A DNA stretch of 64,000 nucleotides from Elephas maximus indicus (Eukaryota > Chordata > Mammalia > Proboscidea > Elephantidae). Positions 21,224 through 31,600 of this stretch are shown in pieces (within the stretch, counting starts at the first letter, position 1; the number at the start of each line of letters is the position of its first letter). Location: positions 15,409,001 through 15,473,000 of the forward strand of contig NC_064842.1 in the NCBI RefSeq assembly GCF_024166365.1, written 5' to 3'. Under the pieces are notes generated by a model that saw only the letters and a list, made by a program, of their open reading frames with translations, was not told the origin of the DNA and did not search any database. Made by a program: the position numbers and the translations under genes.

Positions 21224-22095
21224 GAAATCTCATTGTAGTTTTGATTTGCATTTCTCTAATGGCTAATGATCGTGAACATTTCCTCATGTATCTGTTAGCT
21301 ACCTGAATGTCTTCTTTAGTGAAGTGTCTATTCATATCTTTTGCCCATTTTTTAATTGGGTTATTTGTCTTTCTGTAGTTGAGTTTTTGCAGTATCATGT
21401 AGATTTTAGAGATCAGGCGCTGATCGGAAATGTCATAGCTAAAAACTCTTTCCCAGTCTGTAGGTGGTCTTTTTACTCTTTTGGTGAAGCCTTTGGATGA
21501 GCATCGGTGTTTGGTTTTTAGGAGCTCCCAGTTACCTAGCTTTTTCTTCTGCATTTTTAGTGATGTTTTGTATACTGTTTATGTGGGCCAGGGCTTTTTT
21601 TTGTTGAGAGTTTTTTATTATTATTATTACCTTTTCAATCTCTTCTTTTGTTATGGGGCTGTTCGGGTTTTCAACGTCATTTTGTTTGAGTAGGTAGTGT
21701 GTTTCTAGAAATTTGTCCATTTCCTCTATGTTTTCAAATTTGTTGGAGTATAATTTTTCATAATATGTTGTTATGATCCTTTTTTATTTCAGTTAGGTCT
21801 GTTGTAATGTCCCCCATTTCATTTCTTATTTGGGTTATTTGCATCCTCTCCTGTTTTTCTTTTGTTAGTTTGGCCAGTGGTTTGTTGATTTTGTTGATTC
21901 TTTCAAAGAACCAACTTTTGGTTTTGTTGATTCTATTGTTTTTCTGTTCTCTATTCCATTTATTTCTTCTCTGGTCTTTATTATTTCCTCTATTTCATTT
22001 ATTTCTTCTCTGGTCTTCATTATTTCCTTTCTTCTGGTGGCCGTGGGCTTCTTTTGCTGTTCTCTTTCTATTTGTTTGAGCTATAGGGATAACGT

Positions 22096-23250
22096 TTTGA
22101 TTTTGTACCCTCCCTTTTTTTTTTTTTATTGTGGGTTAGGTGAAAGTTTACAGCTCAAGCTCATCTGGTGCTTGATTTTGGTCACTTACTGTAGCCATCT
22201 TGTCCTGTTTTTCTTGTATGTTTTGATATTGTCTGTTGTTTCCGAGACATTTAGGTATTATTTTCTTTACTTACTGATTATAGGTTTGTTTTTTCATCCT
22301 GTGTTTTTGTTTGGTTTGTTTACGTCCGGGTGAGCAGGCTAGGCATGTTTTGTTGCTCGTTCATCTATTGGCACGATATTTCTTACCACCTTGTCCGGGT
22401 GTGTTGGGCCAGTCACTCAGCTATGGTGCAGCAGGGTAGGTTCAGCAGGGGGAGAAGGGGTGGAGATAGGTCATTTGTCTGCATTGTGAACCAGACCAGG
22501 GCTGGGGGCTGGAGTAGGGCCTGTGGCAGGGCAGGCCAGTTTCTCTCAGGGCTGCAGAGTAAAGTGACTTGGGGGCTCAGCCGGCCAGGAGGGGCCTGGG
22601 GGTCTGAGCCAGTTCCTCTTGGGGCAACGGGGCACAGCGAAGTTGGGGCTGAGCCGGCCAGGAGGGGCCTGGCAGTCTGGCCCGCAGGGCTGAGGTGAGA
22701 GGCAGAAAGAGTAGTGAAGGCAGGAGCATGGGGGATAGATGGAGGGGATAGATGGAAGGGGATAGGATTGGTTAGTACTGTGGTTCCTGGCAGTTGAGGC
22801 TGCTGAGATGGGACGGTTCTTACTGCTGTTCACCAATGGGAGAAGTTATGGGAGCGCGCACCTGTGATTACCAGGTGAGAGAGTCTGGGCTCTTCCTTGA
22901 GTTGCAGCCAGCAAATGTGGTCTTACTTAGCCCTGGGTATGTCCGCGCAGTACCTCTATCTCCTATTGGGAATTCTGTGGAGGTGCTTTTCTGTGTGCAG
23001 GGTTGTTGGCTTTATGCCAAGATGGCCATGCTGAGTCATACTGTTTGGCTGGGAACCTCTACTCCTTTGCCATTTTCTGTCAGTTTCTTCTTCTCAGTGG
23101 CTTCCAATCTAATACTTACCCCTTCATTTAAGGTTCAGGGTTCTAGGATTGAGGTCTGCATCTATTTTACTTGGTTTTTCGTGTCTTTGTTGCAGCAGGA
23201 TGGCTTAGTGCATCTGACTAGTCCACCCTCTTGGCTCCACCTCCTCCCCA
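22096..23250 (-). mobile_element. Composite repeat, probably L1 5' region
   Basis: It follows the L1 ORF2 remnant. It includes another T-rich L1-like 3' terminus at about 22116, then GC-rich sequence ending at about 23246. The complement of the far end reads GGAGCCAAGAGGGTGGACTAG, as the start of a mammalian L1 5'UTR does. A GC-rich unit is duplicated at about 22575 and 22653. Assignment as L1 5'UTR is tentative; part could be LTR sequence. Confidence 0.45.
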
Positions 23251-23285
23251 GGTGATTCTGAAGTACCGTAAGGTTGAACCACTGG

Positions 23286-23515
23286 TCTAGAGCAGTAATT
23301 CTCAACTTAGGGTGATTTCACCCCTCTGTGGACATTTGGCAATGTCTGGAGACATTTTGAGTTGTCACAAACTATTGAGGGTGGAGGGAATTGGAGGGAC
23401 ATTTCACTGGTATTTAGTGGGTAGAGGCCAGGGTTGCTGCTAAACACCCTACAATGCACAGGACAGCCCCCCACAACAAAGCATTGTTGGATCAAAAATG
23501 TCAGTAGGGCTGAGG
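23286..23515 (+). mobile_element. MER5A-type hAT-Charlie DNA transposon relic
   Basis: The characteristic core is readable: GGACATTTGGCAATGTCTGGAGAC, TAGTGGGTAGAGGCCAGGG, TGCTGCTAAACACCCTACAATGCACAGGACAGCCCC and CAACAAAG. It is a noncoding, non-autonomous element common to placental mammals. Confidence 0.88.
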
Positions 23516-23569
23516 GTGAGGAACTTGCCCAAGAGCAATTACCACAGCCCACAGAGGGTGCGGGGATTG

Positions 23570-23665
23570 TCCTTTTATCCCAGAAGTGCCGTCCTTGGCC
23601 ATGTGACCTGAGGCAAATAACTGCCTCTTCTGGCCTCAGTTTCCCCAGCTCTGAAGTGAGGGGGT
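23570..23665 (+). repeat. MIR SINE fragment
   Basis: The MIR core is GCCATGTGACCTGAGGCAAATAACTGCC followed by CCTCAGTTTCCCC. Confidence 0.75.
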
Positions 23666-24086
23666 TGGGCGCGCGTCTGCTGTGTTCCCTTCCAGCTTCC
23701 ACGTCCAGTGGCTGTGACTGGCTGGCCCCATGGAGGGTGGGCCGATGCAGCCCTTTTCTTCTGTTAGGTACTTGGTGGCAGTGAGAGGGGCCTCGGGAGG
23801 GGACAGCTCTGTCACCTGCCTAGCACTACCCCCTCCCCACCCAGGCCCACTGCTTCTGAGAGTCCAGCTGGGCTTGGGTTCCTGTGAATAGCGCCCCCAT
23901 CTCCCACTGTGGTATTTGCCTCCACTGGCCCAACCCAAGGAGCCACCCTGGGAGGAACAAGAGCCAACAGCTGGCCCCACACACCATTGATTTGGTTCTG
24001 GGAACTGGGCAGACAGGGCAGAGCCCTTGTTACTAAGCCTCGGACCTTCTCTTTCCTCAAATTCCTGAGGGCAGCTTGGCACAGCT
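23666..24086. other. Intron 1, nothing recognised
   Basis: A GC-rich stretch with no recognisable exon or repeat. Confidence 0.35.
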
Positions 24087-24165
24087 ACTTGTGAAAACTC
24101 GGCCATTGAAAACCCTCTGGAGCACAGGTCTACTCTGACACACGTGGGGTTGCCATGAGTTTAGT
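24087..24165 (+). repeat. AfroSINE 3' fragment
   Basis: Contains GCCATTGAAAACCCTCTGGAGCAC and CACACGTGGGGTTGCCATGAG, the 3' half of the long subtype. Confidence 0.75.
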
Positions 24166-24369
24166 AGATTTACTAGGTTACAGATGAAGAGCGTGTGGCT
24201 GAGTTAAATTGAAGGTAGAGTGGGAGCTTGAATTCTGATTGGTCTGACACCTGGCCCACGCTCTTCCAGGGCAAAAGCCAGGCCCTGAGCTCCTTGACCC
24301 ACTTTCTTCTCCATTCAACTTCAGCTCCTCTCAATGGGATAAAACATATAAAACCTTGAAAGAAAAAAA

Positions 24370-24850
24370 ATTGCCAAACAAGAATAACAAATCCTGCAAA
24401 ACTTCCATTCGAATATGATGGTGAAATTAGGACATTTCCAGATAAAAGAAATTAAGGGAGTATGTAAAAACCAAACAAAATTTACAAGAATTATTAAAGG
24501 GAGTCCTTTGGTCTGAGAATAAACATCAGACCGCAGCCTGAATCTAGGATGCAAGATTGCACCAGCCTGATGCCAACCTAGGAAATGAACTTTCAAGGAC
24601 TATCCAAAACCAAAAGAATTGCAACAGGGAACCAGAGAGGTTAATCTGTAAATGACAACAACGTCAGAACAATAAAAGAGGGAATAACCAGTGTAGGTAT
24701 AGAACTTTCTAATGGAGAGGAAGGCAAGGTGATACCAAGTAATAATAGACTGGTTCAAACCTCGGAAGACAGGGGTAAATTTCAAGGTAACCACAAAGAA
24801 AGTTAACAAACCTACTCATCAAAATAAAGAAGAAAAACATAAAGCCTCAA
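24370..24850 (+). mobile_element. Old L1 5'-region fragment
   Basis: Blocks such as GGTGAAATTAGGACATTTCCAGATAAAAG and TTATTAAAGGGAGTCCTT resemble the region near the 5' end of old mammalian L1 elements. This is recognition by eye. Confidence 0.5.
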
Positions 24851-25387
24851 TAAAAACAAAAGAAATCCTCAAACAAAAGGAACTCAGCACAGGAGAGCAA
24901 GATGAACTTCAACTCCTCTTGTGCCCAGCAACGGGGAAGGTTTTGTTTATTGTTCTTTCAGTTTTTGGGGAAAGATGCGCAGGCCTGGAAGGTATGCTGA
25001 GGCAGAGAGCAGCGACCCTGGGCAGTCATTGCCGCGTGTGCTCAGGAGTCCCAGAGAGGAGGTCTGAAGGCTCGGGGCTGAAGAGGGGTGCTGAGGGGAG
25101 ACAAGATTGGGGAGGGGGGTACAGCACATGGGAAGACAGATGGGAAATTAATCTTTGGCTTCCATTCTAATCCTCACAATTGCCATGTGATTTGGGGCAA
25201 GGCCCTTGGCTGCTCTAATCCTTGCCTTAAATAAGTGAAAAAGAAAGTTAGCTTCGATGAATTTTGGCTCCTTGGCATGTGGATTTGCACATACCTTGCT
25301 TTATCACATCTCTGCAAACCCACCTGGTACGTAGGCTCACCCAGCGCACCTTGCTTTGTGTGGGCTATGACGTTAACCACCGCCTGT
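24851..25387. other. Intron 1, possible MIR fragment near 25190
   Basis: Largely unassigned. Around 25180-25235, CCATGTGATTTGGGGCAAGGCCC resembles a MIR core. Confidence 0.35.
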
Positions 25388-25754
25388 AGGTCAGTTTGTT
25401 GTCTTTTGGTGGCTTGTGTGTTGCTATGATGCTGGAAACTATGCCCACTGGTATTTCAGGATCACCCATGGTGGGCAGGTTTCAGTGGAGCTTCTAGACT
25501 GAGAAAGGCCTGACAATCTACATCTGAAAATTAACCAGTGAAAACCCTGTGGATCACAACAGAATATTGTCTGCTATAGGGCTGGAAGATAAGCCTCCTA
25601 GGTTAGAAGGCACTCAAAACACACAGTGGCCACAACAATGGATTCAAACATACGAACAATCGTGAAGACAGCACAGAACTGGGCAATGATTCGTTCTGTT
25701 GTACATAGGTTGACATGAGTTGGAGCTGACTCCATGACAACTAACAACAACACT
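25388..25754 (+). mobile_element. Non-autonomous RTE derivative (5' end joined to 3' end)
   Basis: The first about 250 bases match the 5' end of the full-length RTE at 56414-59778 (GCTGGAAACTATGCC, ATCACCCATGG, GGCTGGAAGATAAGCC). It then jumps at GGCACTCAAA directly to the RTE 3' end (ACAGTGGCCACAACAATGG through AACTAACAACAACAC). The same junction occurs at 60675-61053. It encodes nothing and must have been mobilised by RTE enzymes. Confidence 0.85.
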
Positions 25755-25769
25755 AAATAAAGGGCAGTT

Positions 25770-25919
25770 AAAAAAAAAAAAAACCCATTACCATCGAGTA
25801 GAGATCCTGTGGGACAGAGTAGAACTGCTCCACGGGGTTTCCAGGCAGCAGCTCGTAGATTCGAACTTAGGACCTTTTGGTTAGTGGCTAGGCTCTTAAC
25901 CACTACACCACCAGAGCTC
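25770..25919 (-). repeat. AfroSINE (short subtype)
   Basis: An A run and AACCCATTACCATCGAG, then GTAGAACTGCTCCACGGGG, then the head CTTAACCACTACACCACCAGAGCTCC. Confidence 0.9.
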
Positions 25920-26266
25920 CAAAGAGCAGTTACTGGCTTGCAAATAAACGCACCTGCAGTAAAATCTGCTTGTACTCCCCGATCAGTGATCCCGAAGCCC
26001 TGTTTTTGAGCCAAGCATTAATATTCTTATTATCTTAATGAAAGTGCAGAGTAGCAGGGTTCTGTATTTCTCTTTGAGTCTTTTACTTTGCTCGGATTTT
26101 TAGCCATTACGCCCTGGGCTACTGTAGTGCTCCTCGCTTTGGACCTTGCCCATTCCTTGAGATGGGTCCTTGAGCACTGATGGCTTCAACGTTTCATCCC
26201 TGGGTCAGCGTGTTCAATTTGCTGTTTGAAGTCCAGGGAGATAACACGCTGTGCACACAGCACATC

Positions 26267-26279
26267 TGCTGAGTCAGCA
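26267..26279. promoter_or_regulatory. EPHX1: Perfect T-MARE / antioxidant-response-type site
   Basis: The palindrome TGCTGAGTCAGCA matches the small-Maf recognition element (T-MARE) at all 13 positions. It contains both an AP-1 core (TGAGTCA) and the NRF2-sMaf ARE core (TGAGTCAGC). It lies about 27 bases upstream of a TATA-like TACAAAAG. EPHX1 is a known NRF2-responsive detoxification gene, which makes a functional site plausible. Confidence 0.6.
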
Positions 26280-26293
26280 GGCCTGTGAGGCTG

Positions 26294-26301
26294 TACAAAA
26301 G
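26294..26301 (+). promoter_or_regulatory. EPHX1: TATA-like box (TACAAAAG)
   Basis: A weak TATA variant, 15 bases after the T-MARE end and about 30 bases before the predicted start of the candidate proximal exon. This is inference from spacing. Confidence 0.35.
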
Positions 26302-26324
26302 CCCAGCCTCTGTGTGGCAGCCTC

Positions 26325-26513
26325 AGGCCTTCCAGTGTGGCTGTAGGCAGGGCTCCCTGCTCCCTGCTTCCCGAGGAAGGTTCAAAGATGAGGATGCAGG
26401 GCCACGGGGACAAGTGAGAGTGGTGGATCATTCTGCCTGGAAAAGGGAAAGTTGAGTATTTTATCTCAGGGGACAGTGACACGCTGCTTTTGGCCTCTCT
26501 CTGCTGAAGTCAG
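26325..26513 (+). other. EPHX1: Candidate proximal noncoding exon 1 of EPHX1
   Basis: A predicted untranslated exon ending in a near-consensus splice donor CAG|GTAAGG at 26513/26514, about 2 kb before the first coding exon. Human EPHX1 has a liver-type first exon at a similar short distance. The exon would contain a short upstream frame of nine codons (ATG 26388, stop 26415-26417). The start is approximate. Homology to the human exon was not checked. Confidence 0.45.
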
Positions 26514-26987
26514 GTAAGGAGGACAGACTGTAAAGGTCTCTTGGGAACTTGGGGTTTGCTTGACTCCTCTTTATTGTTCATTATGTTTGCAGCTCCTTTT
26601 ATAACTTCATGCAAAATGTGTGCTATTAGCTTCCACCACAGGTGCTGTGTGCACAAATGTGGACCGAGTGTCTCACTTGGGTGGGCATGGTTAGGGCGTG
26701 ACCAGAACAGACACAGTCCCTGCCTGCCTGCGCTGACAGTCTCTGCCAGGTGGACTGTGTCCTGCTTCTGCTGCTGGGGCCCTCTGCCCACCACCTCCAC
26801 TCAATGCCCCCTCGCATGACCCACAGACTCAAAGCTTGGGCCTGCCTTAAGGTACCATTGAGGCTAGTGGGTGGCCCTTCGTCATCATCTCAAAGGGTAG
26901 GGTCTCTCTGGAGATCGAGGAAGCCTGCAGAAGTTTTCTGAATTCCTTAAAATAGAAGGGACTCACCTCTATTCATTAAAAAAAACA

Positions 26988-27183
26988 GTTGCCATGGCGT
27001 CGACTCTGACTCATGGTGACCCCGTGTACGTCACAGTAGAACCATGTTCTATAGGGTTTTCAGTGGCTGATTTTTCAGAAGTAGATCGCCAGGCCTTTCT
27101 TCCGAGGCACCTCTGGGTGGACTTGAACCTCCAACCATTTGGTTAGCAGCCGAGTGCATTAACCTTTAGTGCTATCCAGGGAC
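26988..27183 (-). repeat. AfroSINE (long subtype)
   Basis: Reverse orientation: CAGTTGCCATGGCGTCGACTCTGAC tail, GAAGTAGATCGCCAGGCC middle, head CCAGGGACC. Confidence 0.92.
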
Positions 27184-28351
27184 CAGCTGTCCCTTACCTT
27201 GTTTTAATTGTAGGAGTGCTGGCATCAGCCACCCATCCATTAGCTGGCATGTATAGGGTACCTGGGGTCAGACTTGGGATTGAAAGAGAAAAGCTAGGGG
27301 CAGAGCAGGTGCCAGCAAACCACATGCTGCCTCCCTGCTGGGGTGGCAAAGGCGTTGGCTCGGGCACATCGAGGCTCACAGTCAGTACTGAGAAAGTGAG
27401 ACCTTGAGGCTTTTAAGTTTCACAGTGCAGAGGGAGGTGAGCCAACTCTTCCCCACAAATCAGGGGCTGGGCACACAAGGTATGTCCAGAACGCTGCAGT
27501 GGCTCTGAAACGTGTGCCAGTGACCTGAGACATGGGGTTGGAGGTTGCCTCCCTTGAAAGCTGTCATGGTCATCTAGGTATGAGGTGAGGTGACTGTGGT
27601 CCAGGGGAGGGCTCTGTATGTCTAACATGGGGAGCATGAGCGTAGACTAGCGAGCGCGCAGGCTCCCCCGCAGGGCCTGGGCCTCTCTTGCCCTGGGTTC
27701 CCAGGACAGAGTCAGTGGTGGTGCCTTGGCTCAGACAGGGTGCTTTCTCCCCCAGTGGGTCCTAACTGCACTGCAGCCAGCACCACCCCCTCTGACCTGT
27801 GGCATGTTCTCTGGGGTTACTTCCCGGGGAATGTGGAAGATGAGGAGCTAGAGAAAAATCCTAGACCAGGATCTTCCTGGTGCTGGGTTGGAGCTCCTCT
27901 TTCTCCCCTTTCTGAGAAAAAAGACACGGAATCAGACAAATGGGGATCGAGACACGGCAGGGATGTGAGTTGTGGCTGGGCCTCCTGACGCACCCATGAA
28001 GGGAACCTAACTGCTTAGCACCTAGACTTCTCCTGCCCCTTGGATGTCCAGAGGCCCTCAAAGAGAGAGACAGAGAAGGGGGCTGGGCCACAGGCTGTGT
28101 CTTTCTCCAGAGCCCACCACTCTCTGCCCATGGCGGGAGGGCGCTGAGAGGGCGTGAGAGAAACCTTCCCACAGGTGCCTGGAGCAGAAGTCCCTCATGG
28201 ATGCAGGAGGCCAAGGAAATGGAGTCCCAACACCAAGGGCTGTCGGAGATCAACCCCAGTTCATGTTTTTCCAGTCCAAATAACAGTTTCATAATTTAGT
28301 AGGCTTATGGGTGATTTTCTTTCATTTCCCGATTTTTCTATATTATGCTTG
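27184..28351. other. 3' end of intron 1, nothing recognised
   Basis: About 1.2 kb of single-copy-looking intron without a recognisable exon or repeat. Confidence 0.4.
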
Positions 28352-28381
28352 TATTATTATTTATTATTATTATTATTATTT
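28352..28381 (+). repeat. (ATT)n microsatellite
   Basis: An imperfect ATT trinucleotide repeat about 120 bases upstream of the exon 2 acceptor. Confidence 0.92.
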
Positions 28382-28502
28382 TAGTTCGGAAACACGTAAA
28401 ATCAAGGGTTGGGCGTGGGAGTCTGGCGTCTCTGGGCCTAGGGTTGGGGTGGGCACGAGTAGTCTCTGTTGCTGATGGAACCTCCCCCCTCTTTCAGGAG
28501 TC

Positions 28503-28685
28503 ATGTGGCTAGAGATTCTCCTTGCCTCTGTGCTGGGCTTTGTCATCTACTGGTTTGTCTCCCGGGATGAGGAAGAAACCTTGCCCCTTGAATATGGGTG
28601 GTGGGGGCCGGGGACGAGGCCCACCACTGAGGAGGATGCGAGCATCCGCCCCTTCAGGGTGGAAACATCCGACGAGGAGATCAAT
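28503..28685 (+). CDS. EPHX1: EPHX1 exon 2 (first coding exon)
   Basis: The acceptor CTTTCAG ends at 28497 and the exon starts at 28498, five bases before the ATG. It encodes residues 1-61, including the hydrophobic membrane anchor and the WWGPG motif. It ends after ETSDEEIN at the donor GTAAGG, phase 0. Confidence 0.97.
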
Positions 28686-31600
28686 GTAAGGCACCCTCTC
28701 CCAGGCAGGGCTGAGCAGGGAGGGTGGGGAAGCCCCTTCTGTGGTTTACCTGAGACTGGGATTGGGGGTTGGGCCTGCAGCTGGACTGGGAGGGGCTGGG
28801 GGCTTGGGAAGTGGGCCCCCCCCCACCTTTAGTGTGTCTCCTCTTCCGCCACTGAGCAGACACAGGTTCTCCAGAGAGGCACCCCCGGCTTGCCTACCCC
28901 ATTGCTTCTGCTCCTTGGCCTCCTCTAAGTCTCCTTTCCCTCCCCAAGGCCCCAGCAGTGCCCAGGGGAAGAGCGGGTGCCAGCTGGACACAATTAAGTG
29001 CTCACAGAAAGCAGCTGTTTTCACCTCCTTCGTGTCCCACCCAAAACCTTAGGAGTGGGCTCATGGGAGAAAGTGGGCGGGTTCCCCTCGGTCCTGGGTG
29101 AAGAGTGGGGCAATGCTGGCATAAACACTGTAGCACTGGAAAGGCAGGGCCAGCATCGATTAAGCACCCTTTTTGTGTGCCCAGCCATTCATTATCACAT
29201 TCGGGCGCTACAGTAATACTGAAGGGCAAGGACTATTGTTCCCATTTTACAGACGCAGAAACTGAAGCTCAGAGACGTAAAAGCCCATCGTCCAAGGTGT
29301 CCAAGTTAATAAGTAGGAGGATTTGAACTCAGGCCTGTCTCACTCCAAAGCCACTGCCCTCTCCACTGCACAGGGCTAGAGTCAGTAGGGCGGTGACCAG
29401 TGGGGCAGGGTGGTAAGAGAGCAGCCTCACAGAAGAGCTAGGCTTGCGCAACACCAGGGGGTGGGTGGGACCTGGAGTGTCCCTATCCACTCTTTCTTTC
29501 ATTCTGTGGGTATTTGGGCACCTCCTGTGAGCAGGCACTCTGCTGGGTGCTAGGAAGAAGAGAGAGACCCTTCTCAAATAGCACATAGTCCAATAGGTGA
29601 GAAAAGGAACGTGCACGAAGAAAAGTTAGCTGAAAGATTAATAGGGATAAATGCCATAATAGGGATAGATGCCATATGAATAGGGATAAATGCCATAGTA
29701 GGAAGTCATGAGAGTTCAGAGGAGGAAGGGGTTAAAAAATAGAAACTGGAGGTCATCAAGAGAAACCAGGTTGAGACTCCTTTGGTATGTAGATATACCA
29801 GTTGCCATTGATTCCAACTCATGGCAGCCCTGTGCATGTCTGAGTTGAACTGTGCTCAACAGGGTTTGCGATGGCCGATATTTTGCAAGTAGATTGCCAG
29901 GCCTTTCTTCTGAGGCACCTGTGGGTAGACTCATACCACCAACACCCAGAGACTCTCTAGGGCCTAGTTATTTAGGACAGAGTCTGAGTCCTGAGAATAA
30001 GTCCCTTAGTGAGTTCTTAGACTCCCTGTAAGATTTCTGAAATCACCTAGGGGTTGCTGAAGCACTTGGGACGAAGCCCTCGGAAGGCTTGGGGTGTTCC
30101 GTGAGCAGATGTGAACTGTCTCCACTGGGGCTGGCGTCTTTAACCTACCACATGTCCATTTGATTTGCACCCTCTCCCCTGGTCTGTAATTTTTACCCAA
30201 CTGGGTTATAATGTGTCCTTTGATGCTGTATTATCAGCAGTCAGCAAACTATGGCCCCGCTCCCTGTTTTTGTGTGGCCACAGGCTAAGAAGGAATTTTA
30301 CATTTTTAGATGGTTAAAAAAAACCAAAAGAATAATATTTTGTGACTCATAAAAATTACGACACTCAAACTTTGTTGAATAAATAAAGTTTCATTGGAAC
30401 ACAGCCACACGTATTCATCTATGTATTATCTGTGGCTGATTTCAAGCTACAAGGGTAGAACTGAGTAGTTGCAGCCTGCAAAGCCTAAAGTATATAAAAG
30501 CTTAGGTAAATTAAAGATGAGTGTCGTTCATACATTTAAAAAATTAAAGATGAGGCGTAAACCTGAAGTTGAAAGTGAGGGACACCTACACTTTGGGAAT
30601 AGTCACTGTTGTAGGAAATGTGGAGGCTTCTTCTGGGATAAAGCTGGCCACCCCGGAGCACAAGTCTGCAGACCTGGGCCCCTAATCCTCGCCGGTGAAC
30701 CTTTGCTTTCCACTACTCTAGTGCACTGGCTTCGGGGTTTGCTCCATCTTCCCGAAACAAGCTTTCTCTTGTGCCCTGCCCACCCCTTCAGGACTTACAC
30801 TGGAGGATCGATAAGACCCGTTTAGCCGCACCTTTGGAGGACAGCTGTTTCCACTACGGTTTCAACTCCAACTATCTGAAGAAGATCCTCTCCTACTGGA
30901 GGAATGAATTTGACTGGAAGAAACAGGTGGAGATTCTCAACAAATACCCTCACTTCAAGACGAAGATTGAAGGTAGGTTTCCAAATCCCCAGCCGGAGGT
31001 GGGGTGTGTGTCCTGGGAGCGGCCTTCTTGCATGATGCCATTTAGAGTCAGACAAAGCTGGGGAGACCCGGAGTCCAATTAAGTGGTCACTGGAATATAT
31101 ATAAGTTGTAGCCCTACCCACATACAAAAAGAATGCAAAATCTCAACAAACCCAATGGTCCTTAGAGCTGGATAGTAAAACACATAAATAATTTTAAAAC
31201 AAAAATGCAGAATGCAGTCCAGTGATGTAACTATCTTAAGTGAGGCATAGAGACTTCCTTGAGAGTGTGGAGATAAGACTTAGATCAGGGCATGGCCTTA
31301 GACGGGTTCACCATTTCTGGCTGGTTTGGAGTCCATGATACTGTGACTGGTCAAAGGTACTCAGCATGTTGGTCAAGGCCCTAAGAAAAATGGCTCTGTC
31401 TATCTTCAGCTCTTGACCTCAAGTCCCAGCTGTATCCCAGGCAAGACAGTATCTCTCAAAATTTTCTTGGGAAGGTAATCTCAAATCATTTGGAATGAGG
31501 TCAACAGTTTCCTTAGTGGAAAAATCTCTTTTAACCCCAGAGAGATTTAGAATCAAACATGGAAATATAAGAAAATGAAACCAACACTGCTACTTTTTTA

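Larger units (their letters stand above)
19163..22095 (-). mobile_element. L1 LINE, rearranged and internally deleted
   Basis: A minus-strand L1 with its 3' end at 19163. The order is 3'UTR (19163-19199 and 19519-about 20420), the ORF2 C-terminal region (about 20450-21580, split by a nested L1) and RT-upstream ORF2 sequence (about 21600-22095). Translated pieces match L1 ORF2: LLHCCWECQMVQPLWKS, AIPVLGIYP, NNPIKKWAKDMNRHFTKED and MDKFLETHYLLKQND. An internal deletion joins an ORF2 segment containing INSIQNITKN directly to an upstream segment. It is dead as a retrotransposon. The inverted insert at 19200-19519 sits inside its 3'UTR. Confidence 0.88.

Noticed and set aside
20456-21720. Minus-strand open frames as host genes
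   Set aside because: They are L1 ORF2 fragments (LLHCCWECQ, NNPIKKWAKDMNRHF and similar).
29640-29695. CRISPR-like or other spaced repeat array
   Set aside because: It is a three-unit direct minisatellite without spacers in a mammalian intron.
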